Of a stretch of 64,000 nt of DNA, positions 1 through 8,914 are shown one piece after another. The stretch lies in contig CP126125.1 in assembly GCA_030123525.1 (NCBI GenBank), positions 3,348,001 to 3,412,000 on the forward strand. The letters run 5' to 3'. The notes under the pieces are model-generated. The model did not search any database. It worked only from the letters and a program-made list of their open reading frames with translations, and was not told the DNA's origin. Source of the DNA: ELB16-189 sp018266435 (lineage in GTDB: Bacteria; Bacteroidota; Bacteroidia; Cytophagales; Cyclobacteriaceae). Position 1 is the stretch's first letter. Every line of letters begins with the position of its first letter. A program made the translations under genes and the position numbers.

Positions 1-254
1 AAAGACCTTTTTACAATGACCTCTGTGCCTACATGTCTTCGGGCGCTATTGTGCCGATGATTTTAGAAAAAGAAAATGCCGTAGAAGACTTCCGTAAACT
101 AATTGGAGCAACTGACCCCAAGAAAGCAGCTCCCGGAACTATCCGCGCGTTGTTTGCCAAATCGATTGATGCCAATGCCATCCATGGGTCTGATTCTGAT
201 GCCAATGCAGAGATTGAAGGCAATTTCTTTTTCTCACAATTCGAACGATTCTAA
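1..254 (+). CDS. ndk: Nucleoside diphosphate kinase, C-terminal part
   Basis: Only the last 83 codons are present; the 5' part lies before the window (reading frame begins at base 3). NDK transfers the gamma phosphate of ATP to NDPs through a phosphohistidine. The fragment contains the family signature AIHGSDSDANAEIE, with the catalytic His in the NxIHGSDS motif, preceded by RPFYNDL and AYMSSG, both typical of the Kpn loop and active-site region of bacterial NDKs. The C-terminus EGNFFFSQFERF is in register with full-length homologues, so the 3' end is intact. It is followed by a repeat-containing gap and gcvP on the same strand. Identification is secure. Confidence 0.95.
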   Translation, partial: RPFYNDLCAYMSSGAIVPMILEKENAVEDFRKLIGATDPKKAAPGTIRALFAKSIDANAIHGSDSDANAEIEGNFFFSQFERF

Positions 255-261
255 TCTGTAA

Positions 262-340
262 CAAGTTACAGGTTGCAAGTTCTGCGATAAGTAAAGAACC
301 CAACCTGAAACTTGAAACCCGTAACACTGAAACTTGCAAC
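262..340. repeat. Short direct and inverted repeats between ndk and gcvP
   Basis: CTGAAACTTG occurs twice as a direct repeat (305-314 and 327-336). GTTGCAAGTT (272-281) is a perfect 10-base inverted copy of AACTTGCAAC (331-340), and CAAGTT also occurs at 262-267. The arms could form a long-range hairpin in the ndk transcript just before the gcvP start. There is no T-tract, so it is not an obvious intrinsic terminator. Degenerate strings of this kind are often seen between Bacteroidetes genes; function unknown. Confidence 0.6.
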
Positions 341-343
341 TCA

Positions 344-3235
344 ATGATAGATCCCACTTACTCCGAAAAATTTGAAAACCGCCATAACGCACCCGATGAA
401 AAACAAATCGGAGAAATGCTGAAGGTGATCAAAGCAAAATCCGTGGATGACCTGATCAACCAGACTGTGCCTGCGGCCATCCGTTTGAAAAAACCGCTGA
501 ATCTTCCGGCTGCACAATCGGAGTATGATTTTTTAAATGAGTTTAAAAAAATCGTTTCAAAAAATAAGATTTACAAATCGTATATCGGTACGGGTTATTA
601 CAACTGCATAACCCCGGGTGTGATCCTTAGAAATATTTTAGAAAACCCCGGCTGGTACACCGCCTACACACCCTATCAGGCTGAGATCGCGCAAGGCCGA
701 ATGGAGGCGCTCATCAATTTCCAGACCCTGGTAATGGATCTGACAGGAATGGAGATTGCTAACGCATCATTGCTTGACGAAGCTACAGCCGCAGCCGAAG
801 CATTACACTTGCTTCATGCCTCGCGTAAGCCTGAAAAGAAAAATGCCCATAAATTTTTTGTTGATCAAAATGTATTTCCGCAAGTCATCGATCTATTAAA
901 AACACGCTCCACTCCTCTCGGCATCGAGTTAGTGATTGGCGATGTAACTAAATTGGATATTACGGATACCAATCTGTTCGCAGTCTATATTCAGAATCCT
1001 GACAACAATGGTGCAGTAAAAGATCATTCAGCATTTATTGCAGCTGCCCACGAAAGAAATATTTTTATGGTGGTAGGCACTGACCTGATGAGCCTGGTGC
1101 TGATGAAATCACCCGGTGAAATGGGTGCCGATGTAGTGGTAGGTTCTTCTCAGCGCTTTGGTGTGCCCATGGGGTATGGCGGGCCTCACGCAGCTTTCTT
1201 TGCTACACGCGATGAATTTAAACGCCAGATGCCCGGGCGCATTATCGGCATCTCGCAAGATGCACAAGGCAACTCTGCTTATCGCATGGCCCTGCAAACA
1301 CGCGAGCAACACATTCGCAGAGAAAAAGCAACCAGCAATATCTGCACTGCGCAAGTACTACTTTCCGTCATGGCGAGTATGTATGCCGTTTACCACGGCC
1401 CTGAAGGCTTGAAAAAAATTGCCGGCCGCATTCACGGCCTGGCTCAAGCACTGGAAAGTGGTTTATCTGGGCTGGGCATCCAACAAGTTAACGCACACTA
1501 CTTCGATACATTAAAGTTGGCTGTGGCCGATAAGCAAGCTGTCAAACAAAAAGCAGAAGCAGCCAGAATTAACTTCAGGTATTTTGCAGACAATCATATT
1601 GGAATTTCAATTGATGAAACAACAACAGTTGCTGATATTGAAAATATTATTGGTGTATTTAGTCCTATTCCTCGTCTCGCAGGGGCATCCCTCTCCTTGA
1701 AAAAAGGAGAAGGACATGAGGGACTAAAACTCTCTTCATCCTTAACCCGCACCTCCCCTTTCCTTACACATCCGGTATTTAGCTCGCACCATTCCGAACA
1801 TGAAATGCTGCGCTACATCAAGCGGTTGGAAAATAAAGATTTAAGCATGGTACACTCTATGATCTCACTGGGATCTTGTACCATGAAGCTAAACGCCACT
1901 ACAGAAATGATTCCGGTTACGTGGCCTGAACTCGGGCAAATCCATCCATTTGCACCAGTTGATCAAACAGAGGGTTATAGCGAACTGATCACTAATTTTG
2001 AAAATTGGTTAAAAGAAATCACCGGGTTTACCGGGGTTTCATTACAACCCAATAGCGGAGCACAAGGTGAATACGCTGGCTTGCTCACCATTCGTGCCTA
2101 TCATGAAAGCCGCGCAGACAAGCATCGAAACATTGCCCTTATACCCGCTTCGGCACACGGCACAAACCCCGCCAGTGCGGTGATGGCCGGTATGAATGTG
2201 GTGGTGGTAAAATCAGATGAAGAAGGAAAAATTGATGTGGCCGATTTGAAAGCAAAAGCTGAGCATCACAAAAGTGATCTGTCGTGTTTGATGGTTACTT
2301 ACCCTTCAACCCATGGTGTATTTGAAGAGTCCATCATCAGTATTTGCGAAACTATTCACCAAAACGGTGGCCTTGTGTACATGGATGGCGCCAACATGAA
2401 TGCGCAAGTAGGATTAACATCACCTGCAAATATCGGTGCCGATGTTTGTCACTTAAATCTGCATAAAACATTTTGTATTCCGCACGGTGGAGGCGGCCCC
2501 GGCATGGGCCCGATATGCGTAAACGATAAATTGAAACCCTTTCTTCCGGGTCATGCCGTAGTAAAAACAGGAGGCGAAAAAGCAATCCACGCGGTGTCGG
2601 CTGCACCGTATGGAAGTGCCAGTATCCTGGCTATCTCGTATGCCTACATCGCCATGATGGGTGGCGAAGGGTTGACCAACGCCACAAAGCTGGCTATACT
2701 CAATGCCAACTACATCAAAGAACGATTAAACGGCCATTATAAAATTTTATATACCGGAACAAACGGGCGCTGCGCTCACGAAATGATTGTGGATTGCCGT
2801 GAGTTTAAAAAGGCAGGAATCGAAGTAGAAGACATTGCCAAGCGGTTGATGGATTATGGCTTCCATGCACCCACGGTTTCTTTCCCTGTGGCCGGAACCT
2901 TGATGATTGAGCCTACCGAAAGTGAACCCAAAGAAGAACTAGACCGGTTTGTTAACGCTCTCATCGAGATCAGAAACGAAATACGCGAAGTGGACGAAGG
3001 CAAAGCCGACAAAGAAAACAATGTACTCAAAAATGCTCCGCATACCGCAGCCGTAATCACCGCCAATGAATGGACTCTACCCTATACACGACAAAAGGCG
3101 GCTTATCCCCTTCCCTTTGTAAAAGAAGCTAAATTCTGGCCAAGTGTGAGCCGTGTTGATAATGCGTACGGAGACCGCAATCTGGTGTGCAGTTGCTTGC
3201 CCATAGAAGAATATTCAACCCAAACTGAGCAATAA
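344..3235 (+). CDS. gcvP: Glycine dehydrogenase (decarboxylating), P-protein
   Basis: P-protein of the glycine cleavage system. It decarboxylates glycine with PLP and passes the aminomethyl group to the lipoyl arm of GcvH. The 963-residue length is that of the fused single-chain form rather than the split GcvPA/GcvPB form. The PLP lysine lies in NLHKTFCIPHGGGGPG around residue 708. SLGSCTMKLNATTEM near residue 507 begins the C-terminal half, and PNSGAQGEYAG is also typical. The ATG start gives a normal N-terminus (GTGYYNCITPGVI follows near residue 83). The gcvT and gcvH genes are not in the window, and no glycine riboswitch is visible in the 89-base leader. Confidence 0.97.
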   Translation: MIDPTYSEKFENRHNAPDEKQIGEMLKVIKAKSVDDLINQTVPAAIRLKKPLNLPAAQSEYDFLNEFKKIVSKNKIYKSYIGTGYYNCITPGVILRNILENPGWYTAYTPYQAEIAQGRMEALINFQTLVMDLTGMEIANASLLDEATAAAEALHLLHASRKPEKKNAHKFFVDQNVFPQVIDLLKTRSTPLGIELVIGDVTKLDITDTNLFAVYIQNPDNNGAVKDHSAFIAAAHERNIFMVVGTDLMSLVLMKSPGEMGADVVVGSSQRFGVPMGYGGPHAAFFATRDEFKRQMPGRIIGISQDAQGNSAYRMALQTREQHIRREKATSNICTAQVLLSVMASMYAVYHGPEGLKKIAGRIHGLAQALESGLSGLGIQQVNAHYFDTLKLAVADKQAVKQKAEAARINFRYFADNHIGISIDETTTVADIENIIGVFSPIPRLAGASLSLKKGEGHEGLKLSSSLTRTSPFLTHPVFSSHHSEHEMLRYIKRLENKDLSMVHSMISLGSCTMKLNATTEMIPVTWPELGQIHPFAPVDQTEGYSELITNFENWLKEITGFTGVSLQPNSGAQGEYAGLLTIRAYHESRADKHRNIALIPASAHGTNPASAVMAGMNVVVVKSDEEGKIDVADLKAKAEHHKSDLSCLMVTYPSTHGVFEESIISICETIHQNGGLVYMDGANMNAQVGLTSPANIGADVCHLNLHKTFCIPHGGGGPGMGPICVNDKLKPFLPGHAVVKTGGEKAIHAVSAAPYGSASILAISYAYIAMMGGEGLTNATKLAILNANYIKERLNGHYKILYTGTNGRCAHEMIVDCREFKKAGIEVEDIAKRLMDYGFHAPTVSFPVAGTLMIEPTESEPKEELDRFVNALIEIRNEIREVDEGKADKENNVLKNAPHTAAVITANEWTLPYTRQKAAYPLPFVKEAKFWPSVSRVDNAYGDRNLVCSCLPIEEYSTQTEQ

Positions 3236-3294
3236 ATATTCCGGTTGCCTGATTATGAGGCACGGAAATACATACTCTTGCATTCTATTGTGAT

Positions 3295-3645
3295 TTGATT
3301 ATTTTTGTGCGCTTGAAAACCAGATCTATCCAACGTTTTGTCCTTCTCTCGGCCGGCATTTGTGCCGTTGCGGTGATCTTGCTTTCGCATGTATTTTTTG
3401 TAAATAATCAAAGTACAACTCAAAAGCAGGAAAAAGCAAAAGATAAAACCGAGGTAAAGATTCAGGCACCAACCGAGGTTACCTCGCAAGGGCAAACCGG
3501 TATTGTCAATGACCAGAATGCTGTCGTAGTAAAAGAAATCGTTGTTGACCAACCTACAAATGAAATCGTTGTCTTCGTCCAGAAAACAACGATCAATTTC
3601 TTCAAAACACTGTTCCGGGTATTCATCTCACCCAACGCTCCCTAA
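3295..3645 (+). CDS. Small single-pass membrane protein of unknown function
   Basis: A 116-residue protein with a basic N-terminus (RLKTRSIQRF), one hydrophobic segment around residues 15-36, then a Lys/Glu/Gln/Thr-rich tail of about 60 residues. The C-terminus (VVFVQKTTINFFKTLFRVFI) is weakly amphipathic. No domain is recognised. There is no ATG: the TTG at 3295 or the GTG at 3307 (giving MRLKTRSIQ) are the candidates, and the GTG better suits a signal-anchor n-region. It sits between gcvP and secDF and is followed by a hairpin plus T-run, so it looks like a separate unit. That the gene is real is an inference from its orderly membrane-protein layout. Confidence 0.55.
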   Translation: MIIFVRLKTRSIQRFVLLSAGICAVAVILLSHVFFVNNQSTTQKQEKAKDKTEVKIQAPTEVTSQGQTGIVNDQNAVVVKEIVVDQPTNEIVVFVQKTTINFFKTLFRVFISPNAP

Positions 3646-3676
3646 CGATCAGCTAACCGTAATAAGTAAATAGTTA

Positions 3677-3705
3677 ATCGGCACTGACCGATCGTTTTTA
3701 TTTTT
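3677..3705 (+). terminator. Hairpin with T-run after the small membrane protein
   Basis: ATCGG (3677-3681), six-base loop, CCGAT (3688-3692), followed by CG and an interrupted T-run. The stem is only five pairs, so it is a moderate intrinsic terminator candidate separating the upstream gene from secDF. Confidence 0.45.
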
Positions 3706-3742
3706 AAATCATCGTATCATCAAATTCTCAAATTAAATTTTT

Positions 3743-6700
3743 ATGCGCAACAAAGGAGTAGTCATTGTACTCACCGTCATCATTACCTCATTGTGTTTGT
3801 ACTTTCTTTCATTCACGTTGGTGAGCCGCAAAATTCAACAACAAGCCATCAAGCACGCTACCGATAAACAAGGATCCGTTGACCTTGATAAAAAGCAAGC
3901 ATATTTAGATTCGCTGTGGAACAAGCCTGTGTACAACTTGTTTGGTGCTGAATACACTTACAAAGAAGTAAAAGATAACGAACTCAGCCTGGGCCTCGAC
4001 TTGCAAGGAGGCATGCACGTAGTACTTGAAATTTCACCGGTGGACATTGTTCACGGGTTGAGCGGAAACAACCCAGATCCGGGCTTTAATAAGGCCTTAC
4101 AAATCGCCAATGAAGCCGAGAAAAAAAGCAACGGCAATTTCACCGCACAGTTTTACAAAGCTTTTAAAGAACAAAATCCCGGAAAATCGCTGGCCTCGTT
4201 TTTTACTTCCACAGCCAACAAAGACATCAATCTTTCTGACAGCGATGACAAAGTGTTAAAATTTCTCGATAAAGAAATTTCAAATGCTATCGATCGCTCA
4301 TTTACCATTCTGAAAACACGTATCGATCAATTTGGTACATCTCAACCTAACATCCAACGACTTGCTAATTCGGGAAAAATACAAATTGAAATTCCGGGTG
4401 CCGATAACCCTCAGCGGGTGCGCAAATTACTGCAAGGTGTAGCGCGACTGGAGTTTTGGGAAATTGTAGAGCCGTATGATCAACAGATAAGCCAGGCACT
4501 CATCTCCATTAACCAACTTCTGGTCAAAGAACAAAACGCCAAGAAGGCGCTCGCACAAGCCCCTGAATCAAAGATTACAGAAAAAACGAGTACTAAAAAA
4601 GACACCACTCAATCAGCCCTTGAAAAGCAACTTTCAAAAGCTGCTACTGACAGTACCAAGGCAAAAAGTTCATTAGACTCGTTGCGTGCAGCCACCTCTT
4701 CGCCACTTTTTGCCCTGATGACCCAACAAGGAGCCTTTACTTATGACATCAAAGACACTTCTACGATTAACGCCATATTTAAGCGTAGTGAAGTGCGTAT
4801 GCTCATGCCTCGCACCGTGGGTTGGCGCTGGGATGTAAAAGCCGATCCGGATGTAACCCCCGGTATAGAAGACATCCGACTGAATTTTATCAACATGGGA
4901 CGTGGTGGCAAACCCTTGCTGACGGGTGAAGTGATCACCGATGCCCGCTCAGACTTCGACCAATACGGCCGCCCTTCCGTGAGTATGAACATGAATGTGA
5001 CAGGTGCGCAAAAGTGGGCAAAAATTACAGCAGCAGCCTCCTCAAAACAACCACTGGGTCGTATTGCTATTTTACTTGACGATTTTGTTTACACAGCGCC
5101 TACCGTGCAGGGCGAAATACCAAACGGCAACTCACAGATTACCGGGTCTTTTACCAACGAAGAAGCAAAAGATTTAGCATTGGTATTGAAAGCAGGCTCC
5201 CTGCCGGCCCCCACCCGGATTGTGGAACAAGCCATCGTTGGTCCTTCGCTGGGTAAAATCGCGCAAGACCAAGGGTTAATCTCCATGGCTTGTGGCCTCG
5301 GTCTGATTGTGATCTTCATGGTGGCTTATTACTCGCAAGGCGGATGGGTAGCCAACCTTGCACTGATGTTCAACATATTCTTTATTCTGGGAATTTTGGC
5401 TCAGTATAATGCCGCTCTTACTTTACCCGGCATTGCCGGCATTGTGCTCACCATGGCCATGGCTGTAGATGCAAACGTGGTAATTTATGAACGGATCAAA
5501 GAAGAAATACGAGCCGGCAGGCGACTGCGCGAAGCAATTAAAAAAGGATATGAGCGAGCGTTCGCTACCATCTTTGACTCCAACCTCACTACATTCTTAA
5601 CCGGTATGTTCCTGTTCATTTATGGCCAGGGGCCCTTGAAGGGATTTGCCATCGTCTTGATGATTGGTATCGTTACTTCCTTTTTCTCGGCCGTTTACAT
5701 CTCACGCGTGTTTGTGGAGTGGTTTGTGCGCAAAGGTGATGATGTCAAATTTTCATTTGAATCGCGCATAGCCAACCTCGTGCGCAAACGAGGTGAATTT
5801 AATTTCATCGGCAACCGATACAAAGCATACGCTTTCTCTGGTTCAATCATTGTGATTGGCTTCATCATCATTGCCTTTCAAGGATTAAACATGGGGGTGG
5901 ATTTTAAAGGAGGCCGCTCTTATGTGGTTTCGTTTAGCAAGCCCGTGGTAGCAACGGATATGAAAATTGCATTGGATGAAAGTTTTGAAAACTCCAGCAC
6001 TGAAGTGAAAAATTATGGTAGCGATGACAAAATGAGGGTGACCACCTCTTACCTCATCGATGATACCTCAGATGGTGCTGACGACCATGTTCGCAACTCC
6101 CTCATCGGGGCTATTGAAAAATTCAGTAAACTGAAGCATTCGGCCAATGATATGCAATTAGATGATCAGCACTTCACGGTATCCAGTTCACTGAAGGTTA
6201 GCCCTACTATAGCTGATGACATTAAAAATTCCGCATTCAAGTCAAGCATATATTCGCTAATTGCCATTTTTATTTTCATTCTCATACGATTTAAAAAATG
6301 GCAGTTCAGCACCGGGGCAATTATTGCTACAGCACATGATGTGCTTTTCGTGGTAGCTGTCTTTGGTATAGCTCATGCCTTTGGTTTATCGTTTGAGATT
6401 GACCAGATTTTTGTGGCCGCATTGCTGACCATCATCGGTTATTCTATTAACGACACGGTGATTATCTTTGACCGAATCAGGGAGTACATGAGTTTTGGAG
6501 CCACCCATGACCGGCCAAAGTTATTTAATGATGCCATTAACAGCACCTTGAGCCGCACGTTGATCACCTCAGGAACTGTATTATTGGTGGTAGTCGTGTT
6601 ATTGATATTTGGTGGTGAGGTGCTGAGAGGATTTTCGTTCGCTCTCGTTATCGGTATGATTATCGGAACGTACTCTTCCATCTTCATTGCCTCACCAATC

Positions 6701-6757
6701 GTACTCGATTTTGACCGTAGAGGCAACGAACCTGAATCAGTCAAAGTTCCTCTTTAA
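3743..6757 (+). CDS. secDF: Protein translocase SecDF (fused SecD-SecF)
   Basis: RND-family inner-membrane motor that uses the proton gradient to help SecYEG release exported proteins. At 1004 residues it is a SecD-SecF fusion, the usual arrangement in Bacteroidetes. The SecD half has an N-terminal TM helix (residues 5-27), the D1 motif LGLDLQGGMHVVLEI (about 81), a large periplasmic head and five TM helices with AMAVDANVVIYERIKEE (about 575). The SecF half starts near residue 690, with GVDFKGG (about 720) and SINDTVIIFDRIRE (about 900). The SecD head carries a Lys/Ser/Thr/Ala-rich insertion near residues 265-315 that looks coiled-coil. The gene is monocistronic between terminators. Confidence 0.97.
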   Translation: MRNKGVVIVLTVIITSLCLYFLSFTLVSRKIQQQAIKHATDKQGSVDLDKKQAYLDSLWNKPVYNLFGAEYTYKEVKDNELSLGLDLQGGMHVVLEISPVDIVHGLSGNNPDPGFNKALQIANEAEKKSNGNFTAQFYKAFKEQNPGKSLASFFTSTANKDINLSDSDDKVLKFLDKEISNAIDRSFTILKTRIDQFGTSQPNIQRLANSGKIQIEIPGADNPQRVRKLLQGVARLEFWEIVEPYDQQISQALISINQLLVKEQNAKKALAQAPESKITEKTSTKKDTTQSALEKQLSKAATDSTKAKSSLDSLRAATSSPLFALMTQQGAFTYDIKDTSTINAIFKRSEVRMLMPRTVGWRWDVKADPDVTPGIEDIRLNFINMGRGGKPLLTGEVITDARSDFDQYGRPSVSMNMNVTGAQKWAKITAAASSKQPLGRIAILLDDFVYTAPTVQGEIPNGNSQITGSFTNEEAKDLALVLKAGSLPAPTRIVEQAIVGPSLGKIAQDQGLISMACGLGLIVIFMVAYYSQGGWVANLALMFNIFFILGILAQYNAALTLPGIAGIVLTMAMAVDANVVIYERIKEEIRAGRRLREAIKKGYERAFATIFDSNLTTFLTGMFLFIYGQGPLKGFAIVLMIGIVTSFFSAVYISRVFVEWFVRKGDDVKFSFESRIANLVRKRGEFNFIGNRYKAYAFSGSIIVIGFIIIAFQGLNMGVDFKGGRSYVVSFSKPVVATDMKIALDESFENSSTEVKNYGSDDKMRVTTSYLIDDTSDGADDHVRNSLIGAIEKFSKLKHSANDMQLDDQHFTVSSSLKVSPTIADDIKNSAFKSSIYSLIAIFIFILIRFKKWQFSTGAIIATAHDVLFVVAVFGIAHAFGLSFEIDQIFVAALLTIIGYSINDTVIIFDRIREYMSFGATHDRPKLFNDAINSTLSRTLITSGTVLLVVVVLLIFGGEVLRGFSFALVIGMIIGTYSSIFIASPIVLDFDRRGNEPESVKVPL

Positions 6758-6771
6758 TTAATCTACACAAG

Positions 6772-6803
6772 CAGCCGCACTACAACATATTGTGGTGCGG
6801 CTG
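6772..6803. terminator. Bidirectional terminator between secDF and the FKBP gene
   Basis: CAGCCGCAC (6772-6780) pairs perfectly with GTGCGGCTG (6795-6803), extended inside by ACAA/TTGT (6782-6785 with 6790-6793) around a short loop. It lies between two convergent stop codons and probably serves both strands. The T-tracts are short (TTTAATTT on the plus strand). Confidence 0.8.
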
Positions 6804-6804
6804 T

Positions 6805-7557
6805 TTAATTTACTTTGATCAGTTCCACTTCAAAAATCAGGGTAGCATAAGGAGGCACTAAACTACCGGAGCCCCGCTCACCATAAGCAAGTTCATACGG
6901 AATATACAGCATCCATTTATCGCCTTCCTTCATCAGGTGCAGGGCTTCTGTCCATCCGGCAATTACCTGGTTCACCCCAAAAATAGCAGGCTGCCCTCTT
7001 TTAACGGAGCTATCAAAAATATATCCATCAATCAATTTTCCTGTATAATGTACCGTTACACTGGCTGATGCTCCCGGAGATTTTCCTGTTCCTTTGGTTA
7101 ATACTTTGTATTGAAGCCCGCTGGGTAAAACTACTACCCCTTCATTCAATTTATTATTTTCTAAAAATTTCTTCCCCGCTTCTTTCGCTTTAGCACTTTT
7201 CCGTTCAGCAGCACTCGTCATGTATTGCTGTACGGTAGTCATACATTGTTGTTGCTCCATCATCAGTGGTTTTCCTGCATACACATCCTTAACGGCTGCC
7301 AGCATGGCCTCTACATCCAGCGAGTCACCGCCTTGGCTGCGGATGTTGTTAGAAAACAAGACCCCCATGCCGTAGCCTGCTTTCTTTTTTTCGGTGTTGA
7401 GATCAACCGTTTTGGGTTTTTTCAGTTCCTCAACTTCTGCCTGAAGTTTTTTTATCTGCTCTTCCTGAGCCAAGACTTTTTGTTGCAACTCTTTTTTACT
7501 TTGTGCATTTGAAGAAATACCAATGACTACCAGGCAAACGAAAATGATAACTCTCAT
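6805..7557 (-). CDS. FKBP-type peptidyl-prolyl cis-trans isomerase, exported
   Basis: A 250-residue exported prolyl isomerase and chaperone. It has a signal peptide (residues 1-19, ending SSNAQ), a short coiled coil (about 22-50, rich in Lys/Glu/Gln), an FKBP_N-type helical dimerisation region (about 55-135), and a C-terminal FKBP domain with VTVHYTGKLIDGYIFDSS, VIAGWTEALHLMKEGDKW and YELAYGERG. This is the layout of Mip/FkpA proteins, which assist folding outside the inner membrane. The gene converges on secDF, which is also an export function, but it is transcribed separately. Which proline isomerase subtype it is cannot be settled here. Confidence 0.9.
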   Translation of the reverse strand: MRVIIFVCLVVIGISSNAQSKKELQQKVLAQEEQIKKLQAEVEELKKPKTVDLNTEKKKAGYGMGVLFSNNIRSQGGDSLDVEAMLAAVKDVYAGKPLMMEQQQCMTTVQQYMTSAAERKSAKAKEAGKKFLENNKLNEGVVVLPSGLQYKVLTKGTGKSPGASASVTVHYTGKLIDGYIFDSSVKRGQPAIFGVNQVIAGWTEALHLMKEGDKWMLYIPYELAYGERGSGSLVPPYATLIFEVELIKVN

Positions 7558-7588
7558 ACTATAAAAATTAATGTTAAATATTAAGTTC

Positions 7589-8401
7589 TTACCGAACGGC
7601 CATCCTTCGGACAGCCTTAGAAAACAATAAAGGGAAGAATCTTTTTAAGTAAACTGCAAAAACTTCTTTTGCTCCACCAATATATACTTCTTCTTTTTTC
7701 TTTTGAATTGCTGCAACAATTCTTTCAGCGCAAATTTTAGGTGATAGTCCTTTAGCAGTGGTCTTATCCATTTTATTTAGTTTGCGGCCATCGCCAGTCA
7801 GTGCGTTAAGCGTAATATTTGTGCGCACCCAGCCGGGACAAATCAACGTAACGTAAACATGTTTGCTTTCCTTCCAAAGCTCAGCCCGCAGTGAATCAAA
7901 AAAACCGTGCAATGCATGCTTGGCTGCTGCATAGCCCGAACGGTAGGGTGTACCAATCTTGCCCATCACACTGGAAATGGTAACGAAGTGCCCCGATTTT
8001 CTTTTTAAAAAATGAGGCAATAAATATTTACTTAACGAGATAGTTCCAAAGTAATCCACTTCCATCAAATGGCGATCTACATTTAGATGTGTCTCTTTAG
8101 CAAGGCTTCGCTGGCTGATGCCGCCATTGTTAATCAACACATCAATATAGCCAAACAACTGCACCGCTGCCTCTACACTCAAATGCAATGTTTCATGTTG
8201 AACTAAGTCGATCGGTAATATCCGTATATTAACCTGAACGGCCTGCGGGCAAAGCGCTTTCACACGTTCAAGTTCCTCTTTTCTGCGGGCAGACAAAATC
8301 AGTTTTACACCTTTAATCATAGCTAACTGATAAGTTAACGCCTCGCCTATTCCGCTGGATGCGCCTGTAATCCAAATTACTTTATGATTCAGGTGTGTCA
8401 T
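7589..8401 (-). CDS. Short-chain dehydrogenase/reductase, DHRS7B-like
   Basis: Classical SDR oxidoreductase of 270 residues with a Rossmann fold. The cofactor motif is TGASSGIGE (residues 12-20), followed by NNGG (about 94), the catalytic Ser in TISSVMGK (about 142) and YAAAK (about 156) with the catalytic Tyr and Lys. SARRKEEL after strand 2 suggests preference for NADP(H). The C-terminal segment is basic and hydrophobic (YLKRFFPLLFSKAVRRM), which may bind a membrane surface as in DHRS7-like SDRs. The start codon directly abuts the folA stop codon (TAGATG), so the two genes are co-transcribed and probably translationally coupled. The substrate is unknown. Confidence 0.88.
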   Translation of the reverse strand: MTHLNHKVIWITGASSGIGEALTYQLAMIKGVKLILSARRKEELERVKALCPQAVQVNIRILPIDLVQHETLHLSVEAAVQLFGYIDVLINNGGISQRSLAKETHLNVDRHLMEVDYFGTISLSKYLLPHFLKRKSGHFVTISSVMGKIGTPYRSGYAAAKHALHGFFDSLRAELWKESKHVYVTLICPGWVRTNITLNALTGDGRKLNKMDKTTAKGLSPKICAERIVAAIQKKKEEVYIGGAKEVFAVYLKRFFPLLFSKAVRRMAVR

Positions 8402-8905
8402 CTATTTTTTGCGTTGGTAAATCACAAAGTCAAAAGCATACCGGTGCCGTAAATCATTTTCATGATGAATGCGTGAAAGTTCTTTCCATTTGCTTTTATC
8501 AAATGGAGGGAAGAACGAATCGCCATCAATTTCGGCATCGATCTCTGTCAAATATAATTTATCTGCTAAAGGCAATCCCTGCTTATAAATTTCTGCCCCA
8601 CCGATAATAAATATTTCCTGTGGGTTATCTGCCTGAGCTGTTTCAATTCCTTTTTGAAAATCATTGACCACAATACACCCGGAGGCTGCGTAGCTTTTGT
8701 TTCGGGTGATGAGGATATTTATCCGGTTAGGGAGCGGTCTGAATTTTTCAGGAATGGACTCATAATTTTTTCTGCCCATTAAGGTATGATGGCCTTTCGT
8801 GGTCTGCATAAAATATTTCATGTCATCGGGCAGGTGCCAGGGCAACGCATTATTTTTTCCGATAACTCCGTTTTTGGAAACTGCCGCAATCAAGGAAATA
8901 ATCAT
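8402..8905 (-). CDS. folA: Dihydrofolate reductase
   Basis: NADPH-dependent reduction of dihydrofolate to tetrahydrofolate. The 167-residue protein has the standard N-terminus MIISLIAAVSKNGVIGKNN, the substrate-binding LPWHLPDDMKYF (with the conserved acidic residue of the active site), the cofactor motif LMGRKNYESIP and IFIIGGAEIYKQGLPLADKLYLTEI. Length and motif order fit chromosomal DHFRs. It lies ten bases after the VIT1-like gene and abuts the SDR gene, so all three probably share a transcript. No thymidylate synthase gene is in the window. Confidence 0.95.
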   Translation of the reverse strand: MIISLIAAVSKNGVIGKNNALPWHLPDDMKYFMQTTKGHHTLMGRKNYESIPEKFRPLPNRINILITRNKSYAASGCIVVNDFQKGIETAQADNPQEIFIIGGAEIYKQGLPLADKLYLTEIDAEIDGDSFFPPFDKSKWKELSRIHHENDLRHRYAFDFVIYQRKK

Positions 8906-8914
8906 TGGGGAAAA

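Noticed and set aside
255..343. Glycine riboswitch before gcvP
   Set aside because: The gap is only 89 bases and consists of simple repeats; no paired glycine-aptamer core can be drawn.
3246..3262. TGCCT/AGGCA hairpin after gcvP as a terminator
   Set aside because: The five-pair stem is not followed by a T-run, so termination is not supported.
3253..3552. 99-codon minus-strand frame opposite the small membrane protein
   Set aside because: The plus-strand frame has a clear TM-plus-linker layout, and a terminator downstream in its orientation; the minus frame has neither.
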